Positions 1 through 10,411 are shown, counted from the first letter of the stretch. The stretch is DNA of 64,000 bases from Anaerolineales bacterium (GCA_020634855.1 JACKAU010000025.1:1-64000); one strand, 5' to 3'. The notes: generated by a model not told the origin, from the sequence alone. Translations and numbers: made by a program.

Positions 1-9
1 AATGACATT

Positions 10-147
10 GAGTTGCCACCTTGTGCGGAAAAGACCTTTAGGGTTTCCGAATTTATGTTATCTCGACCAGAATTCGGATATTTAACGCCATTTCTTGCCA
101 AAATCAGGGTCGAAACCCTAAAGGTCTTGGAAGGGTAGCAACTTGAG
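10..147. repeat. Hairpin element of the AGTTGCCACC family, copy 1
   Basis: The inner inverted repeat pairs 31-49 (AAGACCTTTAGGGTTTCCG) with 111-128, about 17 matching bases. Outer flanks are an imperfect inverted pair, AGTTGCCACCTT at 10-21 and GGGTAGCAACTTGAG near 133-147. The same outer flanks, with a different inner stem, recur at 59958-60100, and AGTTGCCACT occurs twice at 24701-24810. The right end supplies the promoter of the next gene. Confidence 0.7.
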
Positions 148-156
148 TTATATAAT
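127..156 (+). promoter_or_regulatory. Sigma-70 promoter for the APH-family gene
   Basis: A -35-like TTGGAA (127-132), an 18-bp spacer and a perfect TATAAT (151-156) precede the ribosome binding site GGAAGGGAG (162-170) and the ATG at 178. The promoter overlaps the right arm of the hairpin element. Confidence 0.6.
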
Positions 157-177
157 GGGCGGGAAGGGAGTTGAGAA

Positions 178-1128
178 ATGGACTATCCTACCATCGAAAC
201 GGTAACAGACATTATCCACAAACATGCCGGCGTTCTGGGCCTAGGGGAGATCAACCACGTCGAATCGGCCTTGATTGGGCAGGGCGAGGCGAATCTCAAT
301 GTCCTGGTGAAGCTCAATCAAACGCACAGTTTCAATCTACGGATTGGTTTACGCGATAAGGAGTCAGAGCACAGGCTGCAAAGTGAATTTGACATGCTGC
401 AACTGGCGCCGACAGGGATTGGGCCAGGTGTGTTTGTGGTTGACTTTAGTCGAGCTGAGATGGCTGCACCTTATATGTTGCTTGAATATGTGGCCGGAGA
501 TTTGAAGAAAACGTGGGATATAACCGACCTAAAAGCTCACGCTCACACTCTGGCCCGGCTCCATGAGCGCAAATTCGATCAGCACGGCGCCATCGGCCAT
601 CTGTCCGATGCGCCCTACGATTTTCTGCGCCGGTTTGATGTTGCGGTCGAGTACTGGCAGACCCACCACCCCCATCTCCTCGAAATTCCGATTGTGCAGC
701 GTCTACTGTCACCGATCCGCCACTTTGTCACGGTCAACAACGATCTATTCACCCGTTTGCGCCGCTTTACCATTGTTCACGGCGACGCTCACCCTCAAAA
801 TATTCTATTTCACGATGATCGCCTTTGTTATATCGATTGGGAGTGGGCCGTGATTGGCGACCCGGCTTGCGATGTGGCGATGGTTGGCTGGGATATTCCT
901 ACCAGTTGGCAAATGAAATTGACGGGTAAGCCGTTGGACGAATTTATCGACGCCTATCTGGTGCTTGAACCCGACGACACCTTGCGTCAGCGCCGCGATG
1001 TCTGGATGGTCTACACCATGTACTTTGACCACATCTATCATCGCACCCAAATCCCCACCGACTCCACGGGTAAGCAGTTGTATACCGTGCAGCAAATCGA
1101 AACTTACCTGACTAAGCGATTCTTGTAA
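178..1128 (+). CDS. APH-fold small-molecule phosphotransferase
   Basis: A 316-residue protein of the aminoglycoside/choline kinase-like phosphotransferase superfamily (APH, PF01636). The catalytic loop reads IVHGDAHPQNILF, with His201 and the catalytic Asp203. The metal-binding segment reads YIDWEWAVIGDPACDVA, with Asp220. These are the two diagnostic motifs of the fold. The N-lobe (about residues 20-110) includes a nucleotide-pocket LLEYVAG hinge. Length is normal for the family, and a strong RBS 7 bp upstream fixes the start. It stands alone, transcribed from the promoter at 127-156. The substrate cannot be deduced: members phosphorylate aminoglycosides, choline, homoserine, fructosamines or macrolides. 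Antibiotic resistance should not be assumed. Confidence 0.85.
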   Translation: MDYPTIETVTDIIHKHAGVLGLGEINHVESALIGQGEANLNVLVKLNQTHSFNLRIGLRDKESEHRLQSEFDMLQLAPTGIGPGVFVVDFSRAEMAAPYMLLEYVAGDLKKTWDITDLKAHAHTLARLHERKFDQHGAIGHLSDAPYDFLRRFDVAVEYWQTHHPHLLEIPIVQRLLSPIRHFVTVNNDLFTRLRRFTIVHGDAHPQNILFHDDRLCYIDWEWAVIGDPACDVAMVGWDIPTSWQMKLTGKPLDEFIDAYLVLEPDDTLRQRRDVWMVYTMYFDHIYHRTQIPTDSTGKQLYTVQQIETYLTKRFL

Positions 1129-2049
1129 GACCTCATTTAATGGAGTAAATGCTCGATGGTTTGGTTGCTGCAGGTCAACCGCTCGGCGAGGAAGGTGACG
1201 ATAAACTGATGGAAGATAACCGCTTCCTTCCGGCATCACGGCGCGATGTACCACACCCATCTGGATCCTCGAAACGGCAAAACCCTATTTTCCGTTGCCG
1301 GTTGTGATAAAGAAGGGACGGCCGGGCAAGAAAAAAAGTACTTTAGTCACATGAATTTCGGTACTTTTGGCTCTATTCTTCGGGAAAGTTTGATGTTATC
1401 TTTAATATCGTTAGCAACGACGCTGTGTACGGCATTATAAAACCACCAGCGGAGAATTTTTTATAGAATCCGAAAAAATTTTAAATCTTCAAACTCTGGC
1501 TTAAGTCTTCAAATTCTGGCTTAAGTCTTCAAACTCTGGCTTAAGTCTTCAAACACTGAGTTAAGTCTTCAAACTCTGGCTTAAGTCTTCAAATTCTGAG
1601 TTAAGTCTTCAAACACTGAGTTAAGTCTTCAAATTCTGAGTTAAGTCTTCAAACACTGGCTTAAGTCTTCAAACTCTGGCTTAAGTCTTCAAACTCTGGC
1701 TTAAGTCTTCAAACTCTGGCTTAAGTCTTCAAATTCTGAGAACAAAATCAAGTTTGAGGGGAGCATTCGATCACCAATGAGGATTTCAAAATAAGAATTA
1801 ATTAATCACATAAAAGTGGACAAATAGAATACCGTTGGTAACTGGTAATTGGAGACTGGAGATTGAATTACCAATTACTATTTACCAATTATCCGTAACC
1901 GGGTCATGCGGAAGTTAATTCTCAGCACGATCCTTAAAACTCAATGGTGATAATAAAAAGCTGTAAATATCAGGGTTACTCTGTGGATAACTCCGGAAAC
2001 GTCCACTACAACTATATCTTCTAGTAAACCTATTCTAAAGGAGCAAGTT
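1129..2049. other. Long intergenic stretch around a tandem array
   Basis: No convincing gene. Short open frames at 1149-1310 and 1246-1440 have no recognisable motif or good RBS. The stretch contains the 20-bp array at 1481-1740. Around 1840-1890 lie short inverted words (GGTAATTGG / CCAATTAC). The last 30 bases hold the RBS of the next gene. Confidence 0.6.
1481..1740. repeat. 20-bp tandem array, 13 units
   Basis: Thirteen uninterrupted units of exactly 20 bp with consensus TTAAGTCTTCAAACTCTGGC. The first 12 bases are almost invariant (TTAAATCTTC only in unit 1). Variation is confined to unit positions 13-15 and 19-20, giving endings such as CTCTGGC, TTCTGGC, TTCTGAG, ACACTGAG and ACACTGGC. 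There are no spacers, so it is not a CRISPR. Every frame reaches stops (TTAA), so it is non-coding. Confidence 0.95.
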
Positions 2050-2736
2050 ATGAGAACCGGTGGTATGACCCAAGATCAGGTAAAAATTGTGGGCGAAACG
2101 GAGCAGTTGCTGCACGACGCTCGCTACAACCCCCATTTTGCGGAGATGATGCGGGAGCGGGGCTATAATGAAGAGAGTTGGGCTTACGGCGAGACGCTGC
2201 TGGCGGAGGCCAAGACGGCCGGCAGCATGAAGGAGAAAGCCGATGCGGCCAAGCTGGGGGCGACCAATACCTATGAGCGCCAACGGGATCAGATTTGGAA
2301 ACACAGTCGGATGCTAGCCAAAACGTGCGAGACGTTGTTTCAGGGCAATATGGAGTGGCTGGGTCAGTTGGGACTGCACGGTAAGCGCAAGGATGGCAAC
2401 GGCACCAGCCAGATTGCCAAACCGCGTCAGTCGGCTAAGTTTGATATCGTGGTGGCCTGGCAGCGCAACTTGTTTGAGGCGGCCCAGACGAATACGCAGA
2501 TTGCTTCGGTTTTGGCGGCTAACGGTTTTCCGGCCGATACGCTGGCTCAAGGCGCGTCCGGGGTAGAGGCGTTGGTGCAGGCTAATCATCGTCAGGAGCA
2601 GGCCAAGGCTACGGCCGTGCAGCGCCGCAGAGAGCGAGACGCGGCTTTTAAGACGCTCAACCAATGGCTGCGCTGCGCCCAACGGGCGGCGGAGTTGGCC
2701 AAGGAGGAGGCCGAACGGAGTTTGTTGGGGAAGTAG
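2050..2736 (+). CDS. Helical hypothetical protein
   Basis: A 228-residue soluble protein that I cannot assign to a family. It has a good ribosome binding site (AAAGGAG, 8 bp before the ATG). Alternating charged and hydrophobic residues point to an almost entirely alpha-helical, coiled-coil-rich fold: EMMRERGYNEESWAYG near residue 35, a heptad-like stretch at 55-85, and a strongly charged C-terminus (residues 180-228) rich in Arg, Glu and Ala. There is no signal peptide or membrane segment and no obvious catalytic motif. It is a single-gene unit followed by non-coding sequence. It could be a structural or scaffolding protein, but this is only a guess from composition. Confidence 0.7.
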   Translation: MRTGGMTQDQVKIVGETEQLLHDARYNPHFAEMMRERGYNEESWAYGETLLAEAKTAGSMKEKADAAKLGATNTYERQRDQIWKHSRMLAKTCETLFQGNMEWLGQLGLHGKRKDGNGTSQIAKPRQSAKFDIVVAWQRNLFEAAQTNTQIASVLAANGFPADTLAQGASGVEALVQANHRQEQAKATAVQRRRERDAAFKTLNQWLRCAQRAAELAKEEAERSLLGK

Positions 2737-3163
2737 TTGGGGGGGAATGATGAATGATGAATGATGAATTAGGAATAAGAGATTAAAAAGAGGCTCTGCG
2801 GGCTGTGGGTTTGGTCCGTGGGGCTTTTTTTGTTGGGGGGTGGGGCGTAGGCTGTGGACCGTCAAATGTCACGTTCCCCATTTCACGGCCTACGTCTCAC
2901 CCTCAATTTCCTCTCAAACCTTTTGCGGCAGGGAGAGTTATGCTATACTTGAATTATCTCCTTTTTCGACCTCGCTTTGATGCTTTCCATTCCTACGGCC
3001 GAATTCCTACTACAATTATAATAGGGTAATCTTATGCAAAAAATTTGGCTTTGAAAGCACAAATACACATAAGAAGTGAAAGTCAAGATCAAATTACCAA
3101 GAAATATGGTTCAATATGAGCCGCAACAAGTTATTACAGCTGTTTATCTAAGCCTTGGAGATA
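2737..3163. other. Intergenic stretch at the island boundary
   Basis: No supportable gene. It begins with a microrepeat of ATGATGA words (2747-2767). A G/T-rich low-complexity stretch follows at 2800-2850. From about 3040 the base composition becomes AT-rich, which marks the left edge of the defence island. A short frame ending at 3180 (around MVQYEPQQVITAVYLSLG) overlaps the next start and might be the tail of a lost gene. Confidence 0.5.
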
Positions 3164-3615
3164 ATGATGGATACCAATAATATCTGGGTGCAACTTCTAA
3201 TCAACATCCTTGGAGGCCTCCTAGTTGCATTGTTATTAGGATTAGGTATTCATAGAATATTCAAGAGCGTTTTACATCGAGACAAATTCTTTGATTTTTT
3301 TGCCCCATTCGAAGGTTGTACCTAAGACTACAACTACGAGGTACTAAACTGATCTGTGTTGCTGCGAATGTTGCAGATGGACACTGGGATAAATATGCTG
3401 CATCGTTCATTATGGACCATCTGTATGGAAACCCAATATTTTCCAGTCTTCCTACCACCAGACGAACAAGAATGGACGCCTTTTGGGAAGCTATAGGCTC
3501 GCGATCATTTAGTTTGCTTATATTGGGTTCTCAAAAACGGTTCGGTTTTACAGAATATGTTTTGGATCAGCTAAAAGAAACTGGCAAACCCGGCAGGATC
3601 ATTGAAGTTACCTAA
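3164..3615 (+). pseudogene. Unknown membrane-anchored protein, frameshifted
   Basis: Two frames read as one product. The first, from tandem ATGs at 3164/3167, begins MMDTNNIWVQ and carries a hydrophobic helix (LLINILGGLLVALLLGLGI), then a basic stretch, and stops near 3327. The second, open to 3615, continues with a soluble domain containing LICVAANVADGHWDKYAASF and ends KETGKPGRIIEVT. The switch lies close to a T7 run at about 3294-3301. One predicted N-terminal transmembrane helix plus a cytoplasmic domain is the architecture of several defence effectors, but I recognise no family. It is the first gene of the AT-rich island and runs in the same direction as the rest of it. Confidence 0.4.
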
Positions 3616-3700
3616 AACACTGAACCTCATTAAATTTAAAAAAAACACGTTTATCTATAGAGCCCCATTACGATGACAACGCGCATATCATTGTCGTAAA

Positions 3701-4354
3701 ATGGTTAAGACTGAGGACTCCTTCAAGTTCGAACATACCTTTCCGAGAGTGATATTGATAATGGGAGAAAGTGGGCCTGCAACGCTCGCTGCTTGCCACG
3801 CGTACTTGGCACAACCGAAGATATTTGAGCCCAAGAATCGCCTATCCGCCAGAGGTTCCAGAAGAAAAAAAAGATAGGCCAACTACTGGACGAATTTCCA
3901 CCCTGACAGTGAGCGTCCTTTACAGAAAGACGGATGATAACCCACAGTTATACGACTACCGATATGCAGATCATAACTCCATCAAACTTATTAGACAACA
4001 GGATTTCGCTACCAATCATATTGAAAGGAGATCGAGCAAGAAAGGTTACTCCGCCCCTAGGTAGAAAAATTCAACTTCCAACCGGATACGACAGGGACGA
4101 CTGGCACTATTTCAGCCCACGAAAATTCATAGTCGCCGTTGAGAATTTAGCGTAAATATCGGGACGATGTCCCTCAGGGAAACCGATGGCTGATTAGATG
4201 GGGCTGGAAACGTGACTCTGATGACGGTAAGTATACTCGTGTCGTCTATTTAAGTGCATATCTGTTGTTTGATGGTGAAGATTTGGTGTGTGTTGATCCT
4301 ATTTCTACTTGTATCATCGTGGGGAAAAAGATATCATCGATAAAATGAGAGAAA
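3701..4354 (+). pseudogene. Unknown island gene, multiply frameshifted
   Basis: Coding-like blocks in changing frames span this interval. The first starts at ATG 3701 and contains VILIMGESGPATLAACHAYL. The next includes ANYWTNFHPDSERPLQKDG. A third contains RKIQLPTGYDRDDWHYFSP, and a fourth (4156-4344) reads GNRWLIRWGWKRDSDDGKY and LLFDGEDLVCVDPIS. Codon use and AT content match the neighbouring defence genes. I do not recognise the family. It may be a separate gene or the N-terminal part of the SIR2-like gene that follows, since no clear stop/start pair separates them. Confidence that something was encoded here is moderate; confidence in boundaries is low. Confidence 0.35.
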
Positions 4355-5320
4355 GATTAAGAGTATCCAAAGCAAAGAGGATATTAGTTTTCCTGTCAGT
4401 ACGGAAGCTAGCAGGGTAGATAGTACTAATAGTCTGAGGCTACAGATAGGCCGACCAAGAGACACAGACACACCAAGTTGCTTAATCGACTAAAGGACCG
4501 TCTACCTGATCCACCTCAGCCAAAGCCACTAATACAACCATCCGAAGTCGATGACCTGTTGAAGTACACACCATCTGATCTATATGTTGGATCAGGCTAT
4601 CATATGAAGTAGGTGTACCCGTAATGAGATCGCTCCATATGATGTTTCATGTGGACGATGGTGAGTCAACATTCAAGTTCGCCAATAATGATGGTTTGGT
4701 CGATGAGATCAGAGATAATTGGCGAGAAACCTTCAAGAGACTTTTGTCAGTTGATACCAAATATATTTTGGCCCAGCCAGGAGTCAGTCACAAGAGGATT
4801 GAGCAACTCCAGAGTTCAGGTTTTATTCGTAAGGTGTACTCCGATAACGTCGATGACCTTTTGGAGCGAACAGGTATAACACCGATACAAACTCGAGGAC
4901 CCGGCCTGTATAATGAAAAATTTGATGTAACTGAAGAATCTACTGAGGACCGTCTGTCGGGTAAACAAGTGCCATATTTGTGGGTAGTAGGTGTGTCAGC
5001 AGATAGACGGGAGATTATTTGGCAGGCACGTCAAGCCGGAAAGAAGATCGTGGTAATTAATCCCGACGAACCAGTATCGCCCAGATCGAAGCGACTTGAT
5101 TACCTACAGCAGGGTGACGTATTTATCAAGAAGCGATTCCTAGATACAATAGGTAAATTTAACGCTGAATCGGATGATGGAGAGTTAACGGATAGAAAGA
5201 AGAATTATAGTGATCCTCTTGGCATATCGGGCTGCAAAGATGGTGGATGAAACCCCAAATGTTTATTTAAATCGTGATGAGTTGTTGGAATTAACGGCCA
5301 CAGGTATTGAGCATTTATGA
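4330..5320 (+). pseudogene. SIR2-like NAD-binding defence protein, frameshifted
   Basis: The longest open block (4624-5250) and the frame just before it give a SIR2-fold protein. LYVGSGYH followed by EVGVPVM corresponds to the GAGxS..GIPxFR NAD-binding loop. RKVYSDNVDDLLERTGI corresponds to the TQNID..H..AG segment. WVVGVSADRREIIWQARQAG followed by KKIVVINPDEP matches the GTS...INxxxT segment of sirtuins. The canonical catalytic His after the TQNID segment is not evident, as is common in defence-type SIR2 proteins that degrade NAD. A frameshift lies at about 4610 and another near 5200. The shifted tail ends ...ATGIEHL with a TGA that overlaps the methyltransferase ATG at 5317 (ATGA), so the two are translationally coupled. 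The N-terminal boundary is uncertain. Confidence 0.6.
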
Positions 5321-6575
5321 AATTCATAGATTTATTTGCTGGACTTGGGGATTTCATCTTGCCCTGAAACGGCTCGGACACGAATGTGTATTTGCTTGCG
5401 AAATAGATGATGGCTTAAATTCAGTCTATGAAAATAATTTTTGGGCTAAAACCAGCAAAAATATTCGTGAAGTTGATGTTTCAGAAATACCTGCACACGA
5501 TATTCTTTTGTGCAGGTTTTCCTTGTCAACCATTTTCAAAAGCCGGTAGCCAATTGGGTTTTTTCTTGTCCCAAGTGGGGTGATTTATTTGCCCACATTT
5601 TACGCATATTAGACCACCATAAACCCCAGTTCATTATTCTTGAAAATGTCCCAAATCTTGAAAACCATGATGAAGGTCGTACTTGGCAAAAGATACAAGC
5701 TGATTTAGGGAAATTGGTTATAACGTTCGCCATAGACAATACTCCCCTCATCAGTTCGGCATTCCTCAAATTCGTGAACGACTATTTATCGTAGGTAGTT
5801 TGTCCAAATTACCTGAAACCACACTACCAATTCCGTCCTCAAACGGTTCGCCTTCCATTTCAACAATACTAGAAAATAAGCCTGCTGACGCTAGACCTTT
5901 ATCTGAACAGGTCATAAGAAACCTAGAAGTATGGCAAGAATTTCTTGACCTTTTTCCAAAAGATGAAGTACGGCAATTACCTTCATTCCCTATATGGACT
6001 ATGGAGTTTGGAGCTACATACGAATTTAAAAAAAAACTACTCCGCATATTTTAGGCACAAATGGATTGCGTCAATTTAAGGAAACCACGGTAAGTCTCTA
6101 AAAAATTTATCTGATGATGAAGTCTTTAAACCTTCCTTCTTATGCTCGTACAGAGCAAGAAAAGTTCCCAAAATGGAAAATCCAATTTATCCAGCAGAAT
6201 CGAGATTTTATCAAACTTATAAAGATAGAATTGATAAATGGCTACCTAAGATTCTTGAATTTCCTCCTAGCCTTCAAAAATTTGAGTGGAACTGTAAAGG
6301 CGAAGAAAGAAATATCTGGAAGTATGTAATTCAATATAGGGCTTCAGGAGTCAGGGGTCAAAAGACCAACCACCGCACCATCATTAGTTGCAATGACAAC
6401 AACCCAAGTTCCCATCATAGGATGGGAAAAGAGGTATATGACACCACATGAATGTACTCGTTTACAGAGTATGCATGAATTGGAGTATTTACCGGAAGCT
6501 CCAACTAAAGCATTTAAGGCTTTAGGTAACGCCGTCAATGTAGATTTAGTAGAAAAATTGCCCTTCCCTCTTTAA
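5317..6575 (+). pseudogene. C5 cytosine DNA methyltransferase, frameshifted
   Basis: All hallmark motifs of a 5-methylcytosine methyltransferase occur in order but in different frames. Motif I is FIDLFAGLG then GFHLAL (from 5317). Motif IV is AGFPCQPFSKAG with the catalytic Cys (about 5514-5550). Motif VI is IILENVPNL (about 5630). Motif VIII is QFGIPQIRERLFIVG (about 5750-5795). The target-recognition region includes TTQVPIIGWEKRYMTPHE, then RLQSM and motif X, KALGNAVN (6510-6540). Length of about 419 residues is normal. Two breaks resolve as homopolymer changes: one G missing after 5346, and one extra T near 5508. The start overlaps the upstream stop by 4 bp. In this island it would methylate host DNA for self-protection. 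No target sequence can be inferred. Confidence 0.85.
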
Positions 6576-6629
6576 AGTTGCTTCGAATAATGGTTATGTA
6601 ATTCACGCAAATGGTTGAGGGGATGAAAA

Positions 6630-8176
6630 ATGACTGAGCCAGATAAAAGTTTAACGGTTGATATTCGCCCCGAGTAAAAAATCTTATCGGTTCTAAGTCA
6701 TTTGAATTATAAGCCCTGGTTTGCAGTGGCGGAGTTTGTAGATAATGCCATTCAAAGTTTCATCGATTACAGAGATGAAATAGAGAAGCTTGAGGGAACA
6801 GGACGCAAGCTGAAGGTGGAAATTGAATGGGATGCTACTGATGGAGGGCGTTTAATTGTTAGGGATAATGCAGCTGGAATACACCAAGCTGATTATAGCC
6901 GTGCCTTTCGCCCAGCAGCGATTCCAGTTGATAGAAGCGGCCTTTGTGAATTTGGTATGGGAATGAAAAGTGCTGCTTGTTGGTTTTCCCTTACTGGTCG
7001 GTACGAACATCAGCGATCGGTGAACCAGTAGAAAGAACTGTCTCATTTGATGTTGAACAAATTGTGGAGGACAATTTAGAAGAATTGCTCGTTGACTCCC
7101 GACCAATTGCCTCAAATATTCATTTTACCGAGATTATATTATCCAGTTTGCATAAACCTCCGCAGACAAAAACCATAACCAAAATCAAAGAACACTTATC
7201 CAGCATTTACAGAATATTTATTCGAGAAGGTATTTTGGAGTTATGTTATAACGGTCAAATTCTCTCGTATCCAGAGGTCAAAATTTTGCAAGCGCCTTTC
7301 CATACAGAGGAGTCGCCAGCAGTAATAAAATGGCGCAAAGAAATCGCATTTGATTTTGGGGAGGTTTAAGCGCACACGGTTTTGCTGCAATTCGTAAAAC
7401 GGGTAGTACCTCTGAGGCAGGGTTCGCACTATTTAGGCGAAATCGGGTTATTGAAGGCAGTGGTGATGAAACTTATCGCCCTTATTTTATTTTTTTGGAC
7501 GGTCTAATAGCTACAGGTATCAACGTATATTTGGTGAGCTTCATTTAGAGGGTTTTTCAGTAAGTCATACCAAAGATGGTTTTCAGTGGGATGAAAGTGA
7601 GCAAGCATTTTTAGAATTACTAAAAGAGCATCTTTGACTCAAACCCTATGCCCTTACTAAAACAGGCAGAAAATTACAGGGCTCTTCAACAAACGAAAGA
7701 TTTGAAGAGTGGTGCTCAGATTTCAACCCAACGCGTTGCACGTACTGTCCAAGAGAATGCGCCCCTGAATTATTGAGAAACAAATCGTTGAGGAACCAGA
7801 GCAAAATCCCCACCAGTTGATTTGCCCAATATAGACGAACCTGTTGCTAACAGAAAGATAAAAATCGAGGTATTTGGGGACACTTGGGAAATAACCATAG
7901 AACTGTCTAATGACCCGGCAATAGGAGATTGGGTAAGTTTTAGCGAACACACAAGAGCAGATGACATTCGGCAAGTCAGTATTAGACTATCACTTGCCCA
8001 CCCATTTATGATTCAATTTGGTGGTTTGGAAGCTGAGCAAATTGAACCACTACAAAGGGTTGCGATAGCAATCGTGCTTTCGGAAATTACAGGCTCGTGA
8101 TAGTGGCGTCAGAGACGCTGGTACTTTTCGCCGGAATGTCAATGAATTATTGCGAGATGCGCTATCAAAACCCTAA
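6630..8176 (+). pseudogene. MORC/MutL-type GHKL ATPase, frameshifted
   Basis: A protein of about 515 residues with an N-terminal GHKL (Hsp90/MutL/histidine-kinase) ATPase domain: AEFVDNA (N-box, about 6732), IVRDNAAGI (G1 box, about 6858) and EFGMGMKSAACW (lid, about 6948-6980). The C-terminal part reads GELHLEGFSVSHTKDGF and then AFLELLKEHL, as in bacterial MORC-like proteins linked to restriction systems. The distal end contains NELLRDALSKP before TAA 8174. The start has a GAGGGG RBS. An apparent in-frame stop at 6675 (CCCGAGTAAAAAATC) is explained if one G is missing and one A is extra, which restores RPGVKI. Further shifts lie near 7000, 7370 and 7740. It sits between the methyltransferase and Z1 genes in one operon. 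Predicted role: ATP-driven DNA clamp or switch of the defence system. Confidence 0.8.
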
Positions 8177-8191
8177 TTTGGAAGGAAAGTT

Positions 8192-10411
8192 ATGGATAAT
8201 ATGGCATCTGAATTAGTTACAATAGTCCAACGACCCAAAAACAAGATTATTCGATGGCAACCAGCAGTCGGTAATGAAACGCTTGATTTGCTTGAATACT
8301 TTGACATACCAGAATCGGAAAAGGATAGGATCAGTGACGAAGCCGTTTCGGTTTTATCCAAATGCGTTCCGCCAACCGCACAGGCTGAACAATTGACGGG
8401 CTTGGTTATAGGTTATGTACAAAGCGGAAAAACAATGTCATTTACCACCGTTACTGCTCTTGCAAGTGATAACGGCTACCAAATGGTTATTGTGATTGCA
8501 GGTACTTCTCTCCCTTTGTTGACCCAATCTACAAATCGACTCAGGAAAGATTTGAGAATTGATGTTAGAGATGACCGTCAATGGCAGCATTTTGAGAGTC
8601 GAACCATTAAACCAAATGATTATGACAAAATAAAGAGTACCTTGATGATTGGACTGACCCTACCGTTCCAGTTGCCGAGCGAAAACTATTTTGATTACGG
8701 TAATGAAACATCACGGTCATTTGCAAAAAGTCTACGAAATTTTAGAAAAATTGATTTGGAGATATGCCCGGCACTTGTTATTGATGATGAGGCAGACCAA
8801 GCCAGTTTAAACGCAAAAGTTAATAAAGGCGACACTAGCACAACTTACTGCAGAGAATATTATCTCTTAAAGAGATTTTGCCCCATCACACTTTTTTACA
8901 ATACACGGCTACTCCTCAAGCCCCACTTCTTATCAACTTGATTGATGTCTTGTCGCCGCAATTTGCCGAGGTTCTAACCCCTGGTCAGGGATACACTGGG
9001 GGAAGCAATTTTTGTTGAGTCACCTAATTTAATTAGAACGATTCCCAGATAACGAAATTCCTTCAAAAGAGAGAAACTTTGTATGGGCCGCCGGAAAGTT
9101 TAATGTATGCAATGCAGCTATTTTTTTTTGGGCGTTGCAAGTGGACTGGTCTTGGAAAGAGGAAAAGGAAATCGTTCAATGCTAGTACACCCTTCTCATA
9201 AGACCGTAGGGCATCGTGAATTTTATCGGTGGATAGAAAAACCAGAAACCGATGGCAAACAATTGCTTGAATTAGAGGACTCAGACCCCGACAGACAGAA
9301 TCTTTTAGAAGATTTTGAACGTGCGTATCAGGATTTAGGTAGCACAGTGACGGGCTTGCCTCCGTTTTCTCAATTAACCGAAAGACTACTCCATGCCATT
9401 CGCCGCAGAACACATCTTGAAGAAGTTAATGCCAGACGCGGACAAACTCCCAATATAAATTGGAAAAATGCGTATGCTCATGTGTTGGTAGGGGCCAAGC
9501 AATGGATCGGGGATTCACTGTGGAAGGGCTAACCGTAACCTACATGCCACGAGGAGCAGGCATTGGCAATGCAGACACCATCCAACAACGAGCGAGATTT
9601 TTTGGCTACAAGAGAGACTATCAACAATATTGCCGCATTTTTCTCGAAAATAGAGTCCATGATGCGCGTATCGCAGTTCAATCATTCATGAAGAAAATGT
9701 AAGAGAACAAATGATTGAACTTAGTCAGGATGGGAAACCTTTAACCGAATGGAAACGTGCGTTTTTCTGGATAGAAGATTACGCCCCACCCGAAAAAGTG
9801 TTATTGACCTGGATTATATGCGAGGCAATTTTAGCAATCAGTGGTTTGCACCCAAGGCACCAAGATGACTCACATAGTGCGAGTTTGGAGAATCATCAGA
9901 TCGTTACCAACTTCCTTCAACAGTTCAATTTCGAAGATGATAAAGGCGACCCACGCCGCACGCCTGACCAAAAACATAAAGTATCTAATGGAATTCCGCT
10001 TAATGAGGTATACGAGCAACTGTTAATTCAACTCCGTATAACCCGTTTAGATGATTCTCAAAAAGTTTACTGGATTACTTTTGCAGATAAACGCCTATCT
10101 TGAAAAATATCCAAACGCAACTTGTAGTGTATATCTAATGAGTGGTGGCAACCCTCGTAAAAAGAACAACAAATGACTTTGATGAAATCCTAATCTCTTT
10201 CAAGGGCGTAACCCATTAAAAGGCAAAAGCCATTTATCCGGGGGATAGAAGAATTGTTGCTTCCGGTGAGTTAACGGTTCAAATACATATTTTAGACGTA
10301 GAAACTAAAGATAAGACAAGGGAATACAAAAATATTCCTGCCGTAGTTGTACGTGCTCCAACGGAAATGTCAGCCGATTGGTTGGTTCAAAATCAAGGAG
10401 GAATCAAATAG
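8192..10411 (+). pseudogene. Z1-domain superfamily II helicase-like ATPase, frameshifted
   Basis: The gene starts at ATG 8192 with RBS GGAAGGA, 15 bp after the GHKL gene. Conserved features are GYVQSGKTMSFTTV (Walker A, about 8411), the Walker B IDDEADQASLN (about 8776), the motif III-like QYTATPQAPLLINLID (about 8898), and GYTGG (about 8989), a hallmark of Z1 proteins. Later blocks carry GLTVTYMPRGAG, IQQRARFFGYKRDY (the arginine-rich motif VI region) and YCRIFLENRV. The product ends ...LVQNQGGIK at TAG 10409. Total length of about 740 residues fits Z1 family members. At least six frame changes occur, yet no domain is missing. Z1 proteins are known partners of GHKL ATPases and DUF4420 nucleases in restriction-like clusters. 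Confidence 0.85.

Noticed and set aside
1246..1440. Open frame of 64 codons
   Set aside because: No RBS, no recognisable motif, next to non-coding sequence.
1481..1740. Possible CRISPR array
   Set aside because: Repeats are head-to-tail with no spacers, and units vary at the same few positions.
5200..5320. RNA polymerase omega-like small protein before the methyltransferase
   Set aside because: The YRAAKMVDETPN stretch only vaguely resembles omega; it is more likely the end of the SIR2-like gene.
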